DNA of 12,775 nt from an uncultured Bacteroidota bacterium (lineage in GTDB: Bacteria; Bacteroidota; Bacteroidia; Chitinophagales; Chitinophagaceae). The number at the start of each line of letters is the position of its first letter. Within the stretch, counting starts at the first letter, position 1. Below are positions 1-6,873 of this stretch, one piece after another. The position numbers and the translations under genes were made by a program. Location of the stretch: the NCBI GenBank assembly GCA_903879995.1, contig CAIRNW010000251.1:1-12775 (forward strand). Direction: 5' to 3'. The notes under the pieces were generated by a model. The model ran no database searches and had not been told where the DNA came from. It saw only the letters and a program-made list of their open reading frames with translations.

Positions 1-1
1 G

Positions 2-607
2 CAAGTAACCGATAAAGATGGCGCTGTTATGGCAAGAAGACTAGCCAAAGAAGAGGGACTATTTTGTGGGTATAGTGCTGGAAGTTGTATTCAAGGTCTC
101 TTTCAATTAAAAAATAAATTAAAGAAAGGAGATCTCCCTGTTTGCATCTTGCATGATCATGGCAGTCGATATGTTGGAAAAATATACAACGATCAATGGA
201 TGATGGAAAGGGGTTTCTTGGAAGTAAAAACAATTCGAGAAATTATTCGAAGCAGAGGATCAAAAAAATTAATCACAGTTGCACCACAACATTCCGTATC
301 TGATGCAGTTGAGCTCATGAAAAAATACGACATCGAGCAAATTCCAGTAATGGACGCAGAGCACCCGGTTGGAGCCATCAGCCAACACGGTTTGTTTAGA
401 AAAATATTTGCAGACCCAGATTTAAAAAATTCTACTGTTCAAGCTGTAATGGAAAAAGGATTTCCCGTTGTCCCATTTGATAGTCCTGCTGAAAAATTAA
501 CCCAGTACATTAGCAAAGAAAATGGAGCTGTGCTAACCCGGGATGAAGCTGGCGCTTACCACATCGTTACAAAATATGATGTGATTGCAGCGTTAGGAAA
601 CCCTTAA
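2..607 (+). CDS. Cystathionine beta-synthase (PLP enzyme with C-terminal CBS pair), 3' part only
   Basis: The reading frame is open from base 2 and continues upstream of the window, so about 201 C-terminal residues are seen and the N-terminal PLP-lysine part is missing. The first ~70 residues are the end of a fold-type II PLP-dependent beta-synthase (cysteine synthase/cystathionine beta-synthase family), with the glycine-rich GYSAGS turn and the HDHGSRYVGKIYND segment near the cofactor end of the barrel. From about residue 75 two CBS repeats follow: LITVAPQHSVSDAVELM with IPVMD, then the second around FPVVPFDSP to HIVTKYDVIAAL. By family knowledge the enzyme condenses serine (or an activated serine) with homocysteine or sulfide in the cytosol, and CBS pairs often bind adenosyl ligands. 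Substrate choice cannot be read from this fragment. The ATG at base 29 is internal (VTDKDGAV precedes it in frame), not a start. The aldolase gene follows 36 bases later. Confidence 0.88.
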   Translation, partial: QVTDKDGAVMARRLAKEEGLFCGYSAGSCIQGLFQLKNKLKKGDLPVCILHDHGSRYVGKIYNDQWMMERGFLEVKTIREIIRSRGSKKLITVAPQHSVSDAVELMKKYDIEQIPVMDAEHPVGAISQHGLFRKIFADPDLKNSTVQAVMEKGFPVVPFDSPAEKLTQYISKENGAVLTRDEAGAYHIVTKYDVIAALGNP

Positions 608-612
608 AAAAC

Positions 613-620
613 TAGATTTG
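613..620 (+). promoter_or_regulatory. Putative -7 promoter box (TAGATTTG) for the aldolase gene
   Basis: TAGATTTG matches the Bacteroidota housekeeping -7 consensus TAnnTTTG and ends 23 bases before the aldolase ATG. A degenerate -33 element (TTAG, about 593-596) lies 16-17 bases upstream, inside the end of the preceding gene. It suggests that the aldolase has its own promoter even though it is only 36 bases from the upstream gene. Based on motif match only. Confidence 0.5.
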
Positions 621-643
621 CAAGATCTGAAATCCCCATTTAT

Positions 644-1711
644 ATGAAAAAATATCGTGCCGGCGTTTTACATGGTGAAGAACTGAAAGCGCTTTATCAA
701 GATGCTATTGAAAATAATTTTGCGTTGCCTGCTGTGAATACGATTGGTACAAATTCGATCAATGCCACCTTGGAAACTGCAGCCAAAGTAAATTCGCCCG
801 TCATCATACAATTTTCTAATGGTGGCGCCCAGTTTATTGCTGGAAAAGGTATGCCTAATGACCAATTACAAGGAAATATACAGGGCGGGATTTCTGGTGC
901 ACTTCATGTCCATAATGTAGCCAAATACTATGGCGTACCGGTGGTCCTTCATACAGATCACGCAGCAAAAAAATGGCTGCCCTGGATTAGCGGTTTGCTG
1001 GATGCTGGAGAAACCTATTTTAAGGAAAAGGGACAACCACTGTTCAGTTCACATATGCTAGATCTTAGCGAAGAGCCGCTAGAGGAGAATATTGCTACTT
1101 CTGTCTCCTATTTCAAACGCATGCAACCCCTGGGTATGAGTATTGAGATTGAATTAGGTGTTACCGGTGGCGAAGAGGATGGCGTAGATAATTCAGACGT
1201 AGAAAACTCGAAACTTTATACTCAACCGGCTGAAGTTGCTTACGCCTACACCGAATTAAGTAAAGTAAGCAGTTTATTTACCATTGCAGCTGCATTTGGA
1301 AATGTACATGGCGTATACAAGCCTGGGAATGTTGAATTACGTCCGGTTATTCTCAAGAATAGTCAGGATTACATACAACAACAATTAAAGACCAGCTCCA
1401 AACCCGTTTACTTTGTTTTTCATGGGGGTAGCGGTTCTCCCCAAGAGCAAATTAGAGAGGCTATTTCTTATGGAGCTATCAAAATGAACATCGATACAGA
1501 TTTACAATGGGCATTTTGGGATGGCGTGCTCACTAATTACAAAAAGAATGAGGCTTACTTGCAGGGTCAACTAGGCAACCCTGAGGGCGAAGATAAACCC
1601 AATAAAAAGTACTACGACCCCAGAGTGTGGCTACGTAAAGGAGAGGAAGCTTTCATCAAACGATTAGAGATTGCGTTTGAGGATTTAAATTGTATCAACA
1701 GAAACGCCTAG
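644..1711 (+). CDS. fbaA: Class II fructose-bisphosphate aldolase
   Basis: This 355-aa protein has the length of the class IIA (E. coli FbaA-like) zinc aldolases. They interconvert fructose 1,6-bisphosphate with dihydroxyacetone phosphate and glyceraldehyde 3-phosphate in cytosolic glycolysis and gluconeogenesis. Visible family marks are VLHTDHAAK at 101-109 (Asp105 and His106, catalytic acid/base and zinc ligand), the acidic stretch SIEIELGVTGGEEDGVDN at 166-183 (zinc site and mobile catalytic Glu), GNVHGVY at 219-225 (His222, zinc), VFHGGSGS at 258-265 (His260 zinc, phosphate-binding glycine loop) and KMNIDTDLQWA at 280-290 (NxDTD, substrate binding). All key residues look intact. The ATG follows the -7 box at 613-620; no Shine-Dalgarno is obvious, as usual in Bacteroidota. 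The stop lies 4 bases from the stop of the convergent protease gene. Confidence 0.96.
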   Translation: MKKYRAGVLHGEELKALYQDAIENNFALPAVNTIGTNSINATLETAAKVNSPVIIQFSNGGAQFIAGKGMPNDQLQGNIQGGISGALHVHNVAKYYGVPVVLHTDHAAKKWLPWISGLLDAGETYFKEKGQPLFSSHMLDLSEEPLEENIATSVSYFKRMQPLGMSIEIELGVTGGEEDGVDNSDVENSKLYTQPAEVAYAYTELSKVSSLFTIAAAFGNVHGVYKPGNVELRPVILKNSQDYIQQQLKTSSKPVYFVFHGGSGSPQEQIREAISYGAIKMNIDTDLQWAFWDGVLTNYKKNEAYLQGQLGNPEGEDKPNKKYYDPRVWLRKGEEAFIKRLEIAFEDLNCINRNA

Positions 1712-1715
1712 TTAA

Positions 1716-3839
1716 TTACGCGCGTTTTGCAGTTACAGGTATGTCTTTGATCATATCCTGCATTGTTTTTACACCCTGCTCCACATAGATATCTTTTCCC
1801 AGCGTCTTTAACCAACGTTCAAATCGCTCTTGCTTTGGTTTGTCATTCGACCAACGGTTTTCCTCCCCTTGCAAGGCATTTACTTGTAACGCGCCTCTTC
1901 CTTGTTGTAAGGAGTCTAATCGCTTTACAGCATTTTTAATCTGTTCTTGCGCTTTATTATAAGCTTCCAGCTGCAGATTAACTATTTTATCGTTTTGTTT
2001 GGACAAGTAAGAAGCCGTATTACTGATTAGCTGGAACAACGTGTCATTGCTGATTCTACGACGAGCTTGGGCTACGACAGAATCTTTTTGGTAGGCTGGA
2101 GTCCAGGTTATATAGGCAGTTCTTGGAATTTGATCCCACGGAAGTGCCTCTTTAGTATCTTTTTCTCTGAATTTTAGGTATTCCATGTTATCAGGTATCA
2201 CCACATCAGGGGTAACTCCTTTCAATTGCGTAGACCCCCCGTTCACTCGATAAAATTTCTGCAACGTCAATTTAACTGTTCCCAATTCCGCATTAGTTGA
2301 GGAAAAACCATATTGAGGATCTAGTCCAATATTACGCTGGACAGTACCCTTACCGTACGTGGAGCTACTACCCATAATCACTCCTCTGCCATAATCCTGG
2401 ATGGCAGCTGCAAATATCTCAGAAGCAGATGCACTAAACTCGTTGACTAAAACCACCAGCGGACCCTCATATTGTACAGCCCTGTCCTTGTCTTTTAAAA
2501 TAGTAGGTGGACGGTCTCTGTCTTTTACCTGAACAATGGGGCCCTCTGCAATAAATAAACCAGCCATTTGTACAACATCATAAAGCGAACCTCCTCCATT
2601 ATTCCTTAGATCAAAAACTAGACCACTTATCCCTTCGGCTTTTAGCTTGATCAATTCATTAGCCACATCCGTAAAACAGCGACGTCCATTGGGATTTTCA
2701 AAATCAGCGTAAAAATCAGGAAGGTAGATATACCCGATTTTTCGACCTCCTTCGTTGATTACAGCACTACGTGCATAGCCTTCATCTTGCACTATACGAT
2801 CACGAATCAAAGAAACTACTTTAATGGTACCATCAATCTTACGTATGGTTAAGCGAACCTCAGAATCTTTTTTACCACGAATTAATTTTACAGCATCCGT
2901 AGTCATAAACCCTGTGAGATCTACTGGCTCTTCTGCACCCTGTCCAACTTTAAGAATGATATCTCCTGCTTGAATTTGGCCTGATTTGTAAGCTGGACTG
3001 CCCGCTACTACACTGTTTATTTTAATATTACCCTCATCGTACTGAAGCGTTGCTCCGATGCCAAAAAATTGCCCACTCATTTCCTCATCAAAGTAACGTT
3101 TGTCCACCGGCGGCATGAACTCAGTGTGTGGATCCATGGTGGTGGTAATTGTATTTATAAAAAGATTAAACTTGTCATCCTCATTGAATTTATTACGAAA
3201 ACGATCAAAAGTTCGAGCCATAATTTTCCCCACTTTTTCACGTGCCTCTTTTTCAAGCTCAAGATCATTTTTGCCTTTTTTACTATCCTTCTCTGCAGTT
3301 TTTTGATTGAGCGCTAAGCCTTCAGCATACCGCTCCAGTGTCATATACTTCAATTTATTTCGCCAACGCTGTTCTCGTTCTGCTGCATGAAGAGGAAAAT
3401 CAAACTGTTCAGGATCTAAAATCACTTCCTCGGAATTTGCAAAAACAAAAGGCTGAGTCAATATTTTTTGATAGAGCAACTCCGTTTCCTCCACACGCGT
3501 CGTAAAAATTTTCCCAGCAGCTTTGAAAAAAAGGAGGGGCGCACCTGTCAATTCATCATCAATTTTATTTTCATAAACACGAAGGGCAGCAATGTCACTT
3601 TTTAAAAAAATATTCTTTTCGGGATCTAGCTCAGTAAGATACCGATCAAACACACGTTTAGAGAAAGCATCATCGATCTGCTGGGGACTATAATGTCCAT
3701 CTGTAAGCATTCTGCCCACCAAAAACATAATTTTTTCATACTTGTCAGGAGGTAGATTTGTTTTACTTTTTCCCAACAACTGAGTTGTTACCACCGATCC
3801 TATTAAGACTAAAACCACCAGTACGCTGATTCTCTTCAT
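1716..3839 (-). CDS. prc: C-terminal processing periplasmic protease, S41 family (Prc/Tsp-like)
   Basis: From the ATG at 3839 this is 707 aa, the size of E. coli Prc/Tsp. The order is: an N-terminal hydrophobic signal/anchor (MKRISVLVVLVLIGSVV); a helical Tsp N-terminal region to about 230 with MDPHTEFMPP; a PDZ domain at about 255-340 (FGIGATLQYDEG, AGDIILKVG); the S41 core with VFDLRNNGGGSL (407-418); the catalytic-serine motif EFSASASEIFAAAIQDYGRG (467-486) and the catalytic lysine in TYGKGTVQ (Lys497); and a long charged helical C-terminus. The enzyme cleaves proteins at non-polar C-termini in the periplasm using a Ser-Lys dyad. An in-frame TTG at 3878 and ATG at 3869 would add 13 or 10 residues. 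I prefer 3839 because it gives a normal signal peptide and sits below the -7 box at 3874-3881, though ATG 3869 remains possible. There is no obvious substrate-specific partner beside it. Confidence 0.93.
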   Translation of the reverse strand: MKRISVLVVLVLIGSVVTTQLLGKSKTNLPPDKYEKIMFLVGRMLTDGHYSPQQIDDAFSKRVFDRYLTELDPEKNIFLKSDIAALRVYENKIDDELTGAPLLFFKAAGKIFTTRVEETELLYQKILTQPFVFANSEEVILDPEQFDFPLHAAEREQRWRNKLKYMTLERYAEGLALNQKTAEKDSKKGKNDLELEKEAREKVGKIMARTFDRFRNKFNEDDKFNLFINTITTTMDPHTEFMPPVDKRYFDEEMSGQFFGIGATLQYDEGNIKINSVVAGSPAYKSGQIQAGDIILKVGQGAEEPVDLTGFMTTDAVKLIRGKKDSEVRLTIRKIDGTIKVVSLIRDRIVQDEGYARSAVINEGGRKIGYIYLPDFYADFENPNGRRCFTDVANELIKLKAEGISGLVFDLRNNGGGSLYDVVQMAGLFIAEGPIVQVKDRDRPPTILKDKDRAVQYEGPLVVLVNEFSASASEIFAAAIQDYGRGVIMGSSSTYGKGTVQRNIGLDPQYGFSSTNAELGTVKLTLQKFYRVNGGSTQLKGVTPDVVIPDNMEYLKFREKDTKEALPWDQIPRTAYITWTPAYQKDSVVAQARRRISNDTLFQLISNTASYLSKQNDKIVNLQLEAYNKAQEQIKNAVKRLDSLQQGRGALQVNALQGEENRWSNDKPKQERFERWLKTLGKDIYVEQGVKTMQDMIKDIPVTAKRA

Positions 3840-3873
3840 AGTAAACCAATATTTTAAGGACGAAAACATGGAA

Positions 3874-3881
3874 ATCAAAAA
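3874..3881 (-). promoter_or_regulatory. Putative -7 promoter box (TATTTTTG) for the protease gene
   Basis: On the minus strand TATTTTTG fits TAnnTTTG and lies 34 bases upstream of the preferred protease ATG (3839). No good TTG-type -33 element is visible at the usual distance, so support is moderate. A start site just below it would fall near 3867, which argues against the TTG start at 3878. Confidence 0.38.
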
Positions 3882-3905
3882 TAGCGTAAAATGAGCCCCT
3901 ATTTT

Positions 3906-3934
3906 TTTGAGAAGCAGGTTTTTACCTAATTTTG
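3906..3934 (+). promoter_or_regulatory. Putative Bacteroidota-type promoter of tRNA-His
   Basis: TTTG at 3906-3909 and TAATTTTG at 3927-3934 match the -33 (TTTG) and -7 (TAnnTTTG) elements of the Bacteroidota primary sigma factor, separated by 17 bases. The predicted start of transcription, about 5 bases after the -7 box, is about 40 bases upstream of the tRNA. It points away from the protease promoter, whose -7 box begins only about 25 bases to the left. Confidence 0.6.
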
Positions 3935-3939
3935 CAACT

Positions 3940-3973
3940 CCTTAACCTCTCCACCTATTTGGAGACTTAAAGG
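3940..3973 (+). other. Hairpin in the 5' leader of the tRNA-His precursor
   Basis: Between the predicted transcription start and the tRNA, CCTTAA (3940-3945) and TCTCC (3948-3952) can pair with GGAGA (3961-3965) and TTAAAGG (3967-3973), leaving an 8-base loop and small internal bulges. The predicted leader would consist almost entirely of this stem, ending about 6 bases before G-1 of the tRNA. Pairing was found by eye. A role in leader stability or RNase P processing is inference. Confidence 0.35.
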
Positions 3974-3979
3974 AAAAAT

Positions 3980-4054
3980 GGTGGCTATAGCTCAGTTGGT
4001 TAGAGCATCAGATTGTGGTTCTGAGGGTCGCCGGTTCGAGCCCGGTTAGCCACC
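3980..4054 (+). tRNA. tRNA-His (anticodon GTG)
   Basis: A full cloverleaf can be folded by eye. The acceptor stem is GTGGCTA with TAGCCAC, the D arm GCTC/GAGC, the anticodon stem TCAGA/TCTGA around loop TTGTGGT (anticodon GTG, reading CAC and CAU), the variable loop GGGTC, and the T arm GCCGG/CCGGT around TTCGAGC. The histidine identity pair G-1:C73 is encoded (G at 3980, C at 4054), the hallmark of bacterial tRNA-His, and it confirms the identity beyond the anticodon. A complete CCA end is not encoded (CAG follows C73), so CCA must be added after transcription. The gene appears to be a single tRNA unit with its own promoter upstream and an intrinsic terminator starting 4 bases after it. Confidence 0.97.
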
Positions 4055-4057
4055 CAG

Positions 4058-4083
4058 ACCTCGTCTTTTGACGAGGTTTTTTT
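4058..4083 (+). terminator. Intrinsic terminator of tRNA-His
   Basis: A perfect 8-bp stem ACCTCGTC/GACGAGGT closes a TTTT loop and is followed by a run of T (4077-4083). It starts 4 bases after the tRNA discriminator base. This is a textbook factor-independent terminator, so the tRNA is a monocistronic unit separated from the outer membrane protein gene downstream. Confidence 0.92.
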
Positions 4084-4128
4084 AATTAATAGCCTCAAAT
4101 AAAGTCATAAGATTGAACAATCACCTTT

Positions 4129-4152
4129 TATAAACGTTATGAACCGTTTATA
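4129..4152. promoter_or_regulatory. Inverted repeat, candidate operator upstream of the outer membrane receptor gene
   Basis: Perfect 8-bp arms TATAAACG (4129-4136) and CGTTTATA (4145-4152) flank an 8-base spacer, so the arm centres are 16 bases apart, about one and a half helical turns. It sits 63 bases before the ATG at 4216, within the 132-base gap after the tRNA terminator. In that gap I could not find a TAnnTTTG -7 box, so the receptor may use another sigma factor or an activator. No regulator gene is adjacent. A regulator-binding role is inference from position and symmetry. Confidence 0.35.
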
Positions 4153-4215
4153 TTATCTGTAAACCTATTCCACAAGCCCTGTCAATCTTACTCGTTTAAT
4201 AATCAAAATAATAGC

Positions 4216-6861
4216 ATGCTAGTTCGTATTTCATTTTTGATAAGCCTTTTTACGTTTTTTACTATCCATGCACAACCCCCAGTTTCTATGGCAAGAGGGG
4301 GCGCCAATAGCCGTCAAATGCCTAATGGCAGCTTTTACGGAAAGGTACTCGAGTCAAATACTGGAAAACCCATCGAATTAGCTTCTGTGCAATTGCTACA
4401 AAACAAACTGGATACCGTTACTAAAAAGAGGAAGGATGTGGTTATAGCTGGAATGTTAACCCGTGCTAATGGTGAGTTTCGGTTGGAAAATATCCCTGCA
4501 TTTGGACAATTCAAGCTTCGGATCAATGTAGTGGGATATAAAACCATTGAGCAAACCATAAGCTTTGATCTAAAAATGCCAACCAGTGGTAACACAGATT
4601 TCACAGCCATGCTTTCAGCACTCGATAAAGACCTTGGGAATATAAAAATTGATATTGCTGAAAAAACATTGGAAAACGTGACAGTGAGCGCCAGCACTGG
4701 TGGACTAAAATTGGGAATAGATAGAAAAATTTTCAGCGTAGACCGTAATATAGTATCGGCTGGCGGTACCGCAGTGGATGTAATGCGAAATGTTCCCTCT
4801 ATTAATGTAGATCTGGATGGGAATGTCACCATGCGGAACAATACGCCTCAATTATTTGTAGATGGCAGGCCCACGGTGCTAACCTTGGAGCAAATACCAG
4901 CTGATGCGATTGAAAGCGTTGAAATTATTACAAACCCATCCGCCAAATTTGATGCTTCTGGCGGTACGGCAGGCATCTTAAATATTATTCTCAAAAAAAA
5001 TAAACGTGTAGGATACAGCGGTAATATTCGATCAAATATCGATTCCCGTGCACGAGTAGGCGGCGGAGCTGATGTAAATGTGAGACAGAATAAACTTAAT
5101 TTCTTTGGAAGTTTGAATTATAACATGCGCAAATCAATCAGCGCAGGAACCACAGAGCGTACTACCCTGATTGCAAATCCAAATACTTTTCTCAAGCAAG
5201 AGGATAGCAGTATATCTAAAGGTAATTTTATGTTTTTTCGAGGTGGTTTTGATTTTTTTATAGATAATCGAAACACCCTTTCGTTTTCCATTAATAAAGG
5301 AGGGGGGAAATTTACACCTACCAACGATAGTTACAGCACAATCGATTCGCTCTACTCGCCCATTACTCGCTCTTATAATGATCGGTTTTCAAACTCTGCC
5401 AGTGAATTCAATTTTACTGGACTAAGCGCCAGCTTTAAGCACTTATTTCCACGAGCTGGGGAGGAGTGGTCGATTGATTTTACGCAAAACATAAGCCAAA
5501 GTGAAAACAATAATGAGATCCGCACGGCCTATTACGCAAACCCCTTAAGTTCTTTTGTAAAAATCCAGGATCAACTTCAAGCAGGATCAGGTGATAATAC
5601 CAACATGGTCATTCAAACTGATTATACCCTACCCCTCTCAGACAAAGTAAAAATTGAAGCAGGATTACGTGGTCAATGGAGAACCGTTGACAATAAAAAT
5701 AACTTCTTTATTAAAACGCCTGGAGGAATCATACAAATACCAGGTTTGTCTGTCAACTATACGAGTGACGACAATGTTTTTGCAGGATATGCTACGCTCT
5801 CTAAACAGGTCAGTAATTTTGGCTACCAACTTGGCCTACGTGCTGAACGCTCGATGTACAATGGCTTTTTACCTGATCGAAATGAAAAATTTTCTATTGA
5901 ATTTCCTGTCAGCTTGTTCCCCAGCCTTTTTATTAGTAATAAATTAAAAAAGAATGCTGAACTTCAAATCAACTATACGCGCAAAATAAATCGCCCCAAC
6001 TTTTTCCAACTCTATCCTTTCACCGATTACTCAGATTCATTAAATCTTAGCAGAGGAAATCCGGGATTACTCCCAGAATTTACCAACTCATTTGAGCTTT
6101 CTTACCAAAAAACTTACTCGAATAAAAATAATGTACTGGGGTCTGTCTATTTCAAACATACCGACAACCTGATTACTCGATACCAAGATAAAGAGACCAA
6201 CCCCATCACTGGCAAAGAAGCATTGATCAATACATTCATTAATGCCAATTCCAGTTACGTAACCGGGGCAGAATTGGTAGCCAAAACAAAAATTAATAAC
6301 CAATGGGATTTGACCAGCAACTTTAATTTATTCACTTCCGCAATTAAACTTGCATCCAACTTTGAGAACTCAATTGATCCATTTGTGAGCTATCAGATCA
6401 AGGTTAATAATATCTATAAACTGCCTAAAAATATCACCTTTCAATTGTCAGGTGAATATCAATCCCGATCTGTACTCCCCCCCGGCGGTAGTGGCGGTGG
6501 GAGTGGCGGCGGACGTTGGGGGGGCGGCGGTGGCGGCATGTGGGGCGGAGGCATGTGGGGGCAAGCCAGTGCAGCACAAGGTTATCAAAAGGCAAATTAC
6601 TTTATTGATGCGGCTATCCGAATTGAGTTAGGAAAGAACAAACAAACGAGTATTTCGCTCAATATGAATGATGTATTACGAACAAGGCGTCAACAAATTT
6701 ATTCTGCCTCCTCCCTGTTTGTACAAGATGTTTTCAGGAGAAGAGACCCTCAATTACTCCGACTTAACATTAACTGGAGATTTGGAAAATTTGATCCCAA
6801 TCTTTTCAAGCGCAAAAGCACTAAATTAATGGGAGAAGGGATGGAGAACATGAACATGTAG
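4216..6861 (+). CDS. Outer membrane beta-barrel receptor (TonB-dependent receptor-like, with carboxypeptidase-regulatory-like domain)
   Basis: This 881-aa exported protein starts with a signal peptide (MLVRISFLISLFTFFTIHAQ). A carboxypeptidase-D-regulatory-like beta-sandwich follows at about 38-120 (GKVLESNTGKPIELASVQL, NGEFRLENIP). A plug-like domain spans about 150-265 (ENVTVSAS, VDVMRNVPSINVDLDGNVTMR, LFVDGRPT, IPADAIESVEIITNPSAKFDASG, AGILNIILKK), and a large aromatic-rich beta-barrel runs to the C-terminus. This arrangement is typical of the Bacteroidota outer membrane barrel family related to TonB-dependent receptors; the transported or bound ligand is unknown. No SusD-like lipoprotein gene lies downstream. 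An unusual Gly/Trp/Met-rich run occupies residues 757-782, and the C-terminus ends Met-rich (GEGMENMNM) rather than in the usual barrel Phe, as often seen in this subfamily. The ATG at 4216 gives a good signal peptide. It may be controlled by the inverted repeat at 4129-4152. Confidence 0.87.
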   Translation: MLVRISFLISLFTFFTIHAQPPVSMARGGANSRQMPNGSFYGKVLESNTGKPIELASVQLLQNKLDTVTKKRKDVVIAGMLTRANGEFRLENIPAFGQFKLRINVVGYKTIEQTISFDLKMPTSGNTDFTAMLSALDKDLGNIKIDIAEKTLENVTVSASTGGLKLGIDRKIFSVDRNIVSAGGTAVDVMRNVPSINVDLDGNVTMRNNTPQLFVDGRPTVLTLEQIPADAIESVEIITNPSAKFDASGGTAGILNIILKKNKRVGYSGNIRSNIDSRARVGGGADVNVRQNKLNFFGSLNYNMRKSISAGTTERTTLIANPNTFLKQEDSSISKGNFMFFRGGFDFFIDNRNTLSFSINKGGGKFTPTNDSYSTIDSLYSPITRSYNDRFSNSASEFNFTGLSASFKHLFPRAGEEWSIDFTQNISQSENNNEIRTAYYANPLSSFVKIQDQLQAGSGDNTNMVIQTDYTLPLSDKVKIEAGLRGQWRTVDNKNNFFIKTPGGIIQIPGLSVNYTSDDNVFAGYATLSKQVSNFGYQLGLRAERSMYNGFLPDRNEKFSIEFPVSLFPSLFISNKLKKNAELQINYTRKINRPNFFQLYPFTDYSDSLNLSRGNPGLLPEFTNSFELSYQKTYSNKNNVLGSVYFKHTDNLITRYQDKETNPITGKEALINTFINANSSYVTGAELVAKTKINNQWDLTSNFNLFTSAIKLASNFENSIDPFVSYQIKVNNIYKLPKNITFQLSGEYQSRSVLPPGGSGGGSGGGRWGGGGGGMWGGGMWGQASAAQGYQKANYFIDAAIRIELGKNKQTSISLNMNDVLRTRRQQIYSASSLFVQDVFRRRDPQLLRLNINWRFGKFDPNLFKRKSTKLMGEGMENMNM
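6484..6561 (+). repeat. G-rich low-complexity tract encoding a Gly/Trp/Met-rich loop
   Basis: 78 bases of mostly GGN codons encode 26 residues, of which 18 are Gly, 3 Trp, 2 Met, 2 Ser and 1 Arg (GGSGGGSGGGRW, then GGGGGGMWGGGMWG). It interrupts the barrel between YQSRSVLPP and the QASAAQGYQKANYFIDAA strand, consistent with an extracellular loop. The coding strand has many runs of three or more G, and the tract stands out sharply from the surrounding AT-leaning DNA. The frame is kept. Confidence 0.8.
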
Positions 6862-6873
6862 AACTATGTTCAT
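6850..6873. repeat. Inverted repeat spanning the convergent stops of the receptor and the ABC ATPase genes
   Basis: Perfect 8-bp arms ATGAACAT (6850-6857) and ATGTTCAT (6866-6873) enclose an 8-base loop. The left arm overlaps the last codons of the receptor gene and the right arm abuts the stop codon of the ABC ATPase gene on the other strand. There is no GC-rich stem and no T-run, so it is a poor intrinsic terminator. It might still fold in both converging transcripts. Confidence 0.4.

Noticed and set aside
27..233. Minus-strand open frame of 68 codons
   Set aside because: It is antisense to the well-recognised PLP/CBS gene, with no promoter or family resemblance; a shadow frame.
3069..3317. 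Two overlapping plus-strand frames inside the protease gene
   Set aside because: Both are antisense to the conserved N-terminal/PDZ region of the protease; low-complexity translations with no support.
4335..4841. 168-codon minus-strand open frame within the outer membrane receptor gene
   Set aside because: Long, but antisense to the conserved regulatory and plug domains. The translation is Ser/Leu/Pro-rich without domain character, as expected for an antisense shadow.
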